Shown here piece by piece: positions 60,904 to 64,000 of a DNA stretch of 64,000 nt. A program made the translations under genes and the position numbers. The notes under the pieces are model-generated. The model was not told the origin of the DNA and did not search any database. It was given only the letters and a program-made list of their open reading frames with translations. The DNA is taken from assembly GCA_002686705.1 (NCBI GenBank), contig NYYH01000016.1, forward strand, positions 7,559-71,558, written 5' to 3'. Source of the DNA: Bacteroidota bacterium (GTDB lineage Bacteria; Bacteroidota; Bacteroidia; Bacteroidales; F082). Numbering within the stretch: position 1 is the first letter of the stretch; each line of letters starts with the position of its first letter.

Positions 60904-61281
60904 TTATTTTTCCAAAACTACAAATGCATTTGCCATCTCTTTAACATGTGAAATTGAGAGATGAATATGTTTCACCTTTTGTTGTTCAAGATATTCCTTC
61001 ACTTTGCCATGTGGAACTACATAAGGCTTTCCCAATTCGTCATTTAGAATCTCAATTTCATGAAAGGCCATTCCATAGCGATAGCCTGTTCCTAGTGCTT
61101 TAAAAAAAGCTTCTTTTGCCGCAAAACGAGCTGCAAAACATTGTGATTGAGTAAGTTTACCTTTGTTACAATATTGTTGTTCAGCCTGGGTATAAAGTTT
61201 CAGCTTTAAAGCATCGTTATTTAATAGATGCTTTTCCATTCGTTTAACTTCAATTATGTCTGTACCTATACCGAATATCAT
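60904..61281 (-). CDS. acpS: Holo-[acyl-carrier-protein] synthase
   Basis: AcpS moves phosphopantetheine from CoA onto a serine of acyl carrier proteins, including possibly the carrier domain at 5.9 kb. The 125-residue protein has the metal-binding Asp8 in GIGTDIIEV and Glu57 in AARFAAKEAFFKALGTG and the C-terminal HLSISHVKEMANAFVV. It lies 46 bases downstream of kbl on the same strand and probably shares its transcript. Confidence 0.95.
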   Translation of the reverse strand: MIFGIGTDIIEVKRMEKHLLNNDALKLKLYTQAEQQYCNKGKLTQSQCFAARFAAKEAFFKALGTGYRYGMAFHEIEILNDELGKPYVVPHGKVKEYLEQQKVKHIHLSISHVKEMANAFVVLEK

Positions 61282-61290
61282 ATCAATGAG

Positions 61291-61325
61291 AATAGTTAAT
61301 AGTTAATAGTGAACAGTGAATGGAC
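61291..61325. repeat. Five-copy degenerate 7-bp tandem repeat between kbl and acpS
   Basis: AATAGTT, AATAGTT, AATAGTG, AACAGTG and AATGGAC follow one another without gaps. They lie in the 46-base space between the two genes and probably add little beyond spacing. Confidence 0.7.
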
Positions 61326-61327
61326 AA

Positions 61328-62515
61328 TTAAATTACCTTGAGTTCCTTACCCACTTTTGTAAACGCAGCAATTGCTTTATCCAAGTGTTCACGTTCATGT
61401 CCTGCTGATAATTGAACTCTAATTCTTGCTTCTCCTTTTGGTACAACAGGAAAATAAAATCCTATTACATAAATTCCTTCCTCAAGTAATTTTGATGCCA
61501 TATCCTGTGAAAGTTTTGCATCGTATAACATAACTGCACAAATTGCAGATTGAGTAGGTTTAATATCAAAACCGGCTGCTATCATTTTTTCCATAAAATA
61601 GTCAGTATTTTCATGGAGTTTATCCTGAAGCTCATTTGTTTCGTTCATCATGTCAAACATACGAATGCCTGCATTAACAATCATTGGAGGTAGAGAATTG
61701 GAGAACAAATAGGGACGCGAACGCTGGCGAAGCATCTCAATAATTTCCTTTTTACCAGTCGTAAAACCACCCACTGCACCACCAAAAGCTTTACCCAGGG
61801 TTCCGGTAATGATGTCCAGTTTACCCATTATATCAAAATGCTCACTAACACCTCTTCCGGTTTTACCAACAACACCGGCTGAGTGACATTCATCAACCAT
61901 AACCATGGCATCATATTTTTCTGCAAGTTCAACAATCTTGTCAACAGGAGCAGTGTTTCCATCCATAGAAAACACACCATCGGTAACTATTATTCTGAAA
62001 CGCTGTGCTTGTGCTTTCTTTAATTCTTCTTCCAGTGCTGCCATGTCGGCATTAGCATAACGATAACGTTGGGCTTTGCAGAGTCTTACTCCATCAATTA
62101 TAGATGCATGATTAAGACTATCTGAAATTATAGCATCTTCAGCTGTTAGTAATGGCTCAAAGACCCCTCCATTTGCATCAAAAGCAGCTGCATAAAGAAT
62201 AGTATCTTCTGTACCGAAAAAATCAGCAATTTTCTTTTCTAAAGTTTTATGCAGATCAGTTGTACCACAAATAAATCTTACAGATGACATTCCATAACCG
62301 TGTGAATCCATTCCTTCTTCTGCTGCTTTAATCAGCTCAGGATGATTTGAAAGTCCAAGATAATTATTGGCACAAAAATTAAGCACATTTTGACCTGTGT
62401 TTAACTTAATTTCTGCTTGTTGAGGGCTAACTATTATTCTTTCTTCCTTATACAAACCGGCATTACGAATATCGTTTATTTCATTGATTAGGTGATCTTT
62501 TACATTTCCGTACAT
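61328..62515 (-). CDS. kbl: Glycine C-acetyltransferase (2-amino-3-ketobutyrate CoA ligase)
   Basis: Kbl cleaves 2-amino-3-ketobutyrate with CoA to glycine and acetyl-CoA in threonine breakdown. The 395-residue protein follows the E. coli enzyme closely in motif order: NFCANNYLGLSNHPEL, GMSSVRFICGT, SLNHASIIDGVRLCKAQRYR and the PLP lysine Lys242 in TGTLGKAFGGAVGG, then RPYLFSNSLPP. The related serine palmitoyltransferase fits worse at these stretches. No threonine dehydrogenase gene is next to it in this window. A -7 box lies at 62554-62561, and acpS follows. Confidence 0.95.
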   Translation of the reverse strand: MYGNVKDHLINEINDIRNAGLYKEERIIVSPQQAEIKLNTGQNVLNFCANNYLGLSNHPELIKAAEEGMDSHGYGMSSVRFICGTTDLHKTLEKKIADFFGTEDTILYAAAFDANGGVFEPLLTAEDAIISDSLNHASIIDGVRLCKAQRYRYANADMAALEEELKKAQAQRFRIIVTDGVFSMDGNTAPVDKIVELAEKYDAMVMVDECHSAGVVGKTGRGVSEHFDIMGKLDIITGTLGKAFGGAVGGFTTGKKEIIEMLRQRSRPYLFSNSLPPMIVNAGIRMFDMMNETNELQDKLHENTDYFMEKMIAAGFDIKPTQSAICAVMLYDAKLSQDMASKLLEEGIYVIGFYFPVVPKGEARIRVQLSAGHEREHLDKAIAAFTKVGKELKVI

Positions 62516-62553
62516 GTCTATATTTTACTTTTCATTTTTTACTAATAATTTCT

Positions 62554-62561
62554 CAAAAGTA
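62554..62561 (-). promoter_or_regulatory. -7 element of the kbl-acpS unit
   Basis: The minus strand reads TACTTTTG, an exact TAnnTTTG match. A TTTG box is present upstream (62584-62587), but the spacer is 22 bases instead of 19. The predicted leader is about 32 bases. Confidence 0.45.
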
Positions 62562-62640
62562 ATAAAACTATGCATGATTGTAGCAAAGTAATTCATTTAG
62601 TATAATTCAACAAAATGTCGACCTTTGCACAAAATTTTAT

Positions 62641-63702
62641 ATGAAAATAGCAGCATTGGTTTCAGGAGGGGTTGACAGCTCGGTTACAATTCCTTTATTG
62701 AAGGAACAGGGATTTAATCCCCATATTTTCTATATAAAAATAGGAATGGAGGATCAGTCTGCCTTTATGGATTGCCCTTCAGAAGAAGATATAGAGATAA
62801 CTCAATGGATAGCCAAAAAATATAATTGCGAATTCGATATCGTTGACTTACAGCATGAATATTGGTCATCAGTAGTTAAATACACAATTGATTCTGTTAA
62901 GAAAGGATTAACCCCAAACCCTGATATCATGTGTAACCTGTTAATAAAATTTGGCGCATTTAATGATAAACATGGTAATGAGTTTGATAAAATTGTGACA
63001 GGCCATTACGCTACTAATTACGAAACTGAAGAAGGAATCTTTTTAAGTACGGCAGCCGATAAAGTTAAAGATCAAACTTATTTTTTAGGGAACATAACCT
63101 ATCCTCAACTACAAAAAACAATGTTTCCGATTGGAGACTTACCAAAATCGCAAGTTAGAGAAATAGCAACCAAAATAAAACTCCCAAGCGCAGGAAGACC
63201 TGATAGTCAGGGGATATGTTTTTTGGGAAAGATTAACTATAGTGATTTCATCAAAAATCAAATTGGTGAAATGCCAGGAGAAATAAGAGAATTAGAAACT
63301 AATGACCTTATTGGTGAACATAAAGGATTTTGGTTTCATACTATTGGGCAACGAAGAGGCCTAAAACTAAGTGGTGGGCCTTGGTTTGTAGTGAAAAAGG
63401 ACATCGATAATAACATTGTATATGCATCAAAAGGTTATGATCCTATATCTCGCTACAACGATACAATATATCTTGAAGATATCCACTTTCTAAATCCTAA
63501 CCATAATTACAATAACTTGAGAAGTATAAAGTTTAAAATAAGACATCAACCGGAGTTTAACTCAGGAATACTTATACAAGATGAAATTGGAAACAAGATT
63601 GTGAGTGATTCTAGTATATCAGGTGTAGCTCCTGGTCAGTTCACAGTGATTTATGACCGTGAGGAAAAAACATGTATTGGAAGTGCAGTAATCTTAGGTT
63701 GA
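62641..63702 (+). CDS. mnmA: tRNA 2-thiouridylase
   Basis: MnmA thiolates U34 of the tRNAs for Lys, Glu and Gln, taking sulfur from a persulfide relay. The 353-residue protein has the ATP PP-loop SGGVDSS (8-14), the nucleophile Cys98 in NPDIMCNLLIKFGAF, the persulfide Cys193 in SQGICFLGKI, and the C-terminal barrel WFVVKKDIDNNIVYAS. Length is within the normal range. It is a single gene on its strand; the upstream GACCTTTG is one base pair off the -7 consensus. Confidence 0.95.
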   Translation: MKIAALVSGGVDSSVTIPLLKEQGFNPHIFYIKIGMEDQSAFMDCPSEEDIEITQWIAKKYNCEFDIVDLQHEYWSSVVKYTIDSVKKGLTPNPDIMCNLLIKFGAFNDKHGNEFDKIVTGHYATNYETEEGIFLSTAADKVKDQTYFLGNITYPQLQKTMFPIGDLPKSQVREIATKIKLPSAGRPDSQGICFLGKINYSDFIKNQIGEMPGEIRELETNDLIGEHKGFWFHTIGQRRGLKLSGGPWFVVKKDIDNNIVYASKGYDPISRYNDTIYLEDIHFLNPNHNYNNLRSIKFKIRHQPEFNSGILIQDEIGNKIVSDSSISGVAPGQFTVIYDREEKTCIGSAVILG

Positions 63703-63765
63703 TATTAATCTTTTTATCATTTCAATCTATCCACATGTATGGACTTACGCTTAGAACAATTAGCA

Positions 63766-64000
63766 TTAGATGTAGATATTATTTACAAGGTAGTTTGTTA
63801 CATAATCATTAACTCCTGTTTCAAGTGAAGTAAATGTGTTATTATAACCTATACCCTTAAGCTTCTCCATATTTGCCTCAGTGAAATACTGATATTTATC
63901 ACGGATATCCTCAGGAGTATCGATAAATTCAATGTTAGGTTCCATTTGAAGCGCTGCAAATATTGCATTTGTCAAATCAATAAAGGTACGAGCTATACCA
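63766..64000 (-). CDS. hldD: ADP-L-glycero-D-manno-heptose-6-epimerase, C-terminal part
   Basis: Only the last 78 codons are in the window; the 5' part lies beyond base 64000. The visible end, GIARTFIDLTNAIFAALQ, then DTPEDIRDKYQYFTEANMEK and FTSLETGVNDYVTNYL, follows the C-terminus of HldD, which converts ADP-D,D-heptose to ADP-L,D-heptose for the LPS inner core. Its presence at one edge and WaaA at the other supports an LPS-making cell. Partner heptose genes are outside the window. Confidence 0.85.
   Translation of the reverse strand, partial: GIARTFIDLTNAIFAALQMEPNIEFIDTPEDIRDKYQYFTEANMEKLKGIGYNNTFTSLETGVNDYVTNYLVNNIYI

Noticed and set aside
62621..62640. -7 box before mnmA
   Set aside because: The sequence is GACCTTTG and lacks the TA of the consensus, so I did not list it as a promoter.

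Overview
The window is a 64 kb stretch of an AT-rich chromosome from a Bacteroidetes bacterium, probably of the Bacteroidales/Marinilabiliales type; the order is a guess. The phylum call rests on several marker loci: a PorX-type regulator (type IX secretion) followed by tsaE and an alanine dehydrogenase, a full MoxR-DUF58-BatABCDE operon, a TonB-dependent receptor with a carboxypeptidase-like N-terminal domain, DUF4252 beside an ECF sigma factor, and fifteen upstream regions carrying the Bacteroidetes -7 element TAnnTTTG. I found no rRNA, tRNA, CRISPR array, transposase or prophage gene. Coding density is high and the only gene-free stretch above 300 bases is 21569-21935.

Layout. 1-5.8 kb: envelope sugars, with the Kdo transferase WaaA (cut by the window edge), an outer-membrane barrel protein, a WlbE/WbpE-type aminotransferase with its N-acetyltransferase, GalE and RfbB. 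5.8-11.1 kb: a lipid locus with a fatty acyl-AMP ligase fused to an acyl carrier domain, facing a GT-C/TPR membrane protein and a ketoacyl-ACP synthase III that are transcribed the other way. 11.1-16.3 kb: housekeeping (uridine phosphorylase, CinA, FabD, a Bax-inhibitor protein, FolE, QueD). 16.4-24.8 kb: aminopeptidase P, a 1274-residue secreted CotH/lamin-tail/beta-helix protein, a decayed second copy of the aminopeptidase P 3' end, an M28 peptidase and a GAF histidine kinase. 24.8-33.1 kb: an S9 peptidase, a TonB-dependent receptor, a LiaF-like/PspC pair and ExbB-ExbD-TonB, all on the minus strand. 33.4-35.1 kb: ECF sigma factor, putative anti-sigma factor and DUF4252 protein. 35.3-39.4 kb: a large two-part envelope protein and an HD phosphohydrolase. 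39.6-42.9 kb: porX-tsaE-ald. 43.0-51.7 kb: the Bat operon. 51.7-55.7 kb: a lipoprotein with a degenerate transglutaminase-like fold, a 65-residue unknown protein, a barrel-SPOR fusion and a TPR protein. 55.9-64 kb: PurC, PhoH, SAM hydrolase, radical SAM protein, DFR-like reductase, AcpS, Kbl, MnmA and the end of HldD.

Connections. WaaA and HldD at the two edges serve the LPS core. WlbE/WlbB, GalE and RfbB supply nucleotide sugars for surface glycans. FabD, AcpS, KAS III and the acyl-ACP ligase share acyl-carrier chemistry. FolE makes the substrate of QueD, and the two genes probably share one well-formed promoter. ExbBD-TonB can energise the receptor beside it.

Items most worth a second look: the acyl-AMP ligase-ACP / GT-C-TPR / KAS III locus; the CotH giant flanked by an intact and a decayed pepP end; the lipoprotein whose transglutaminase-like core has lost its catalytic residues; and the barrel-SPOR fusion. 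I did not find a clearly new multigene defence or mobile system.
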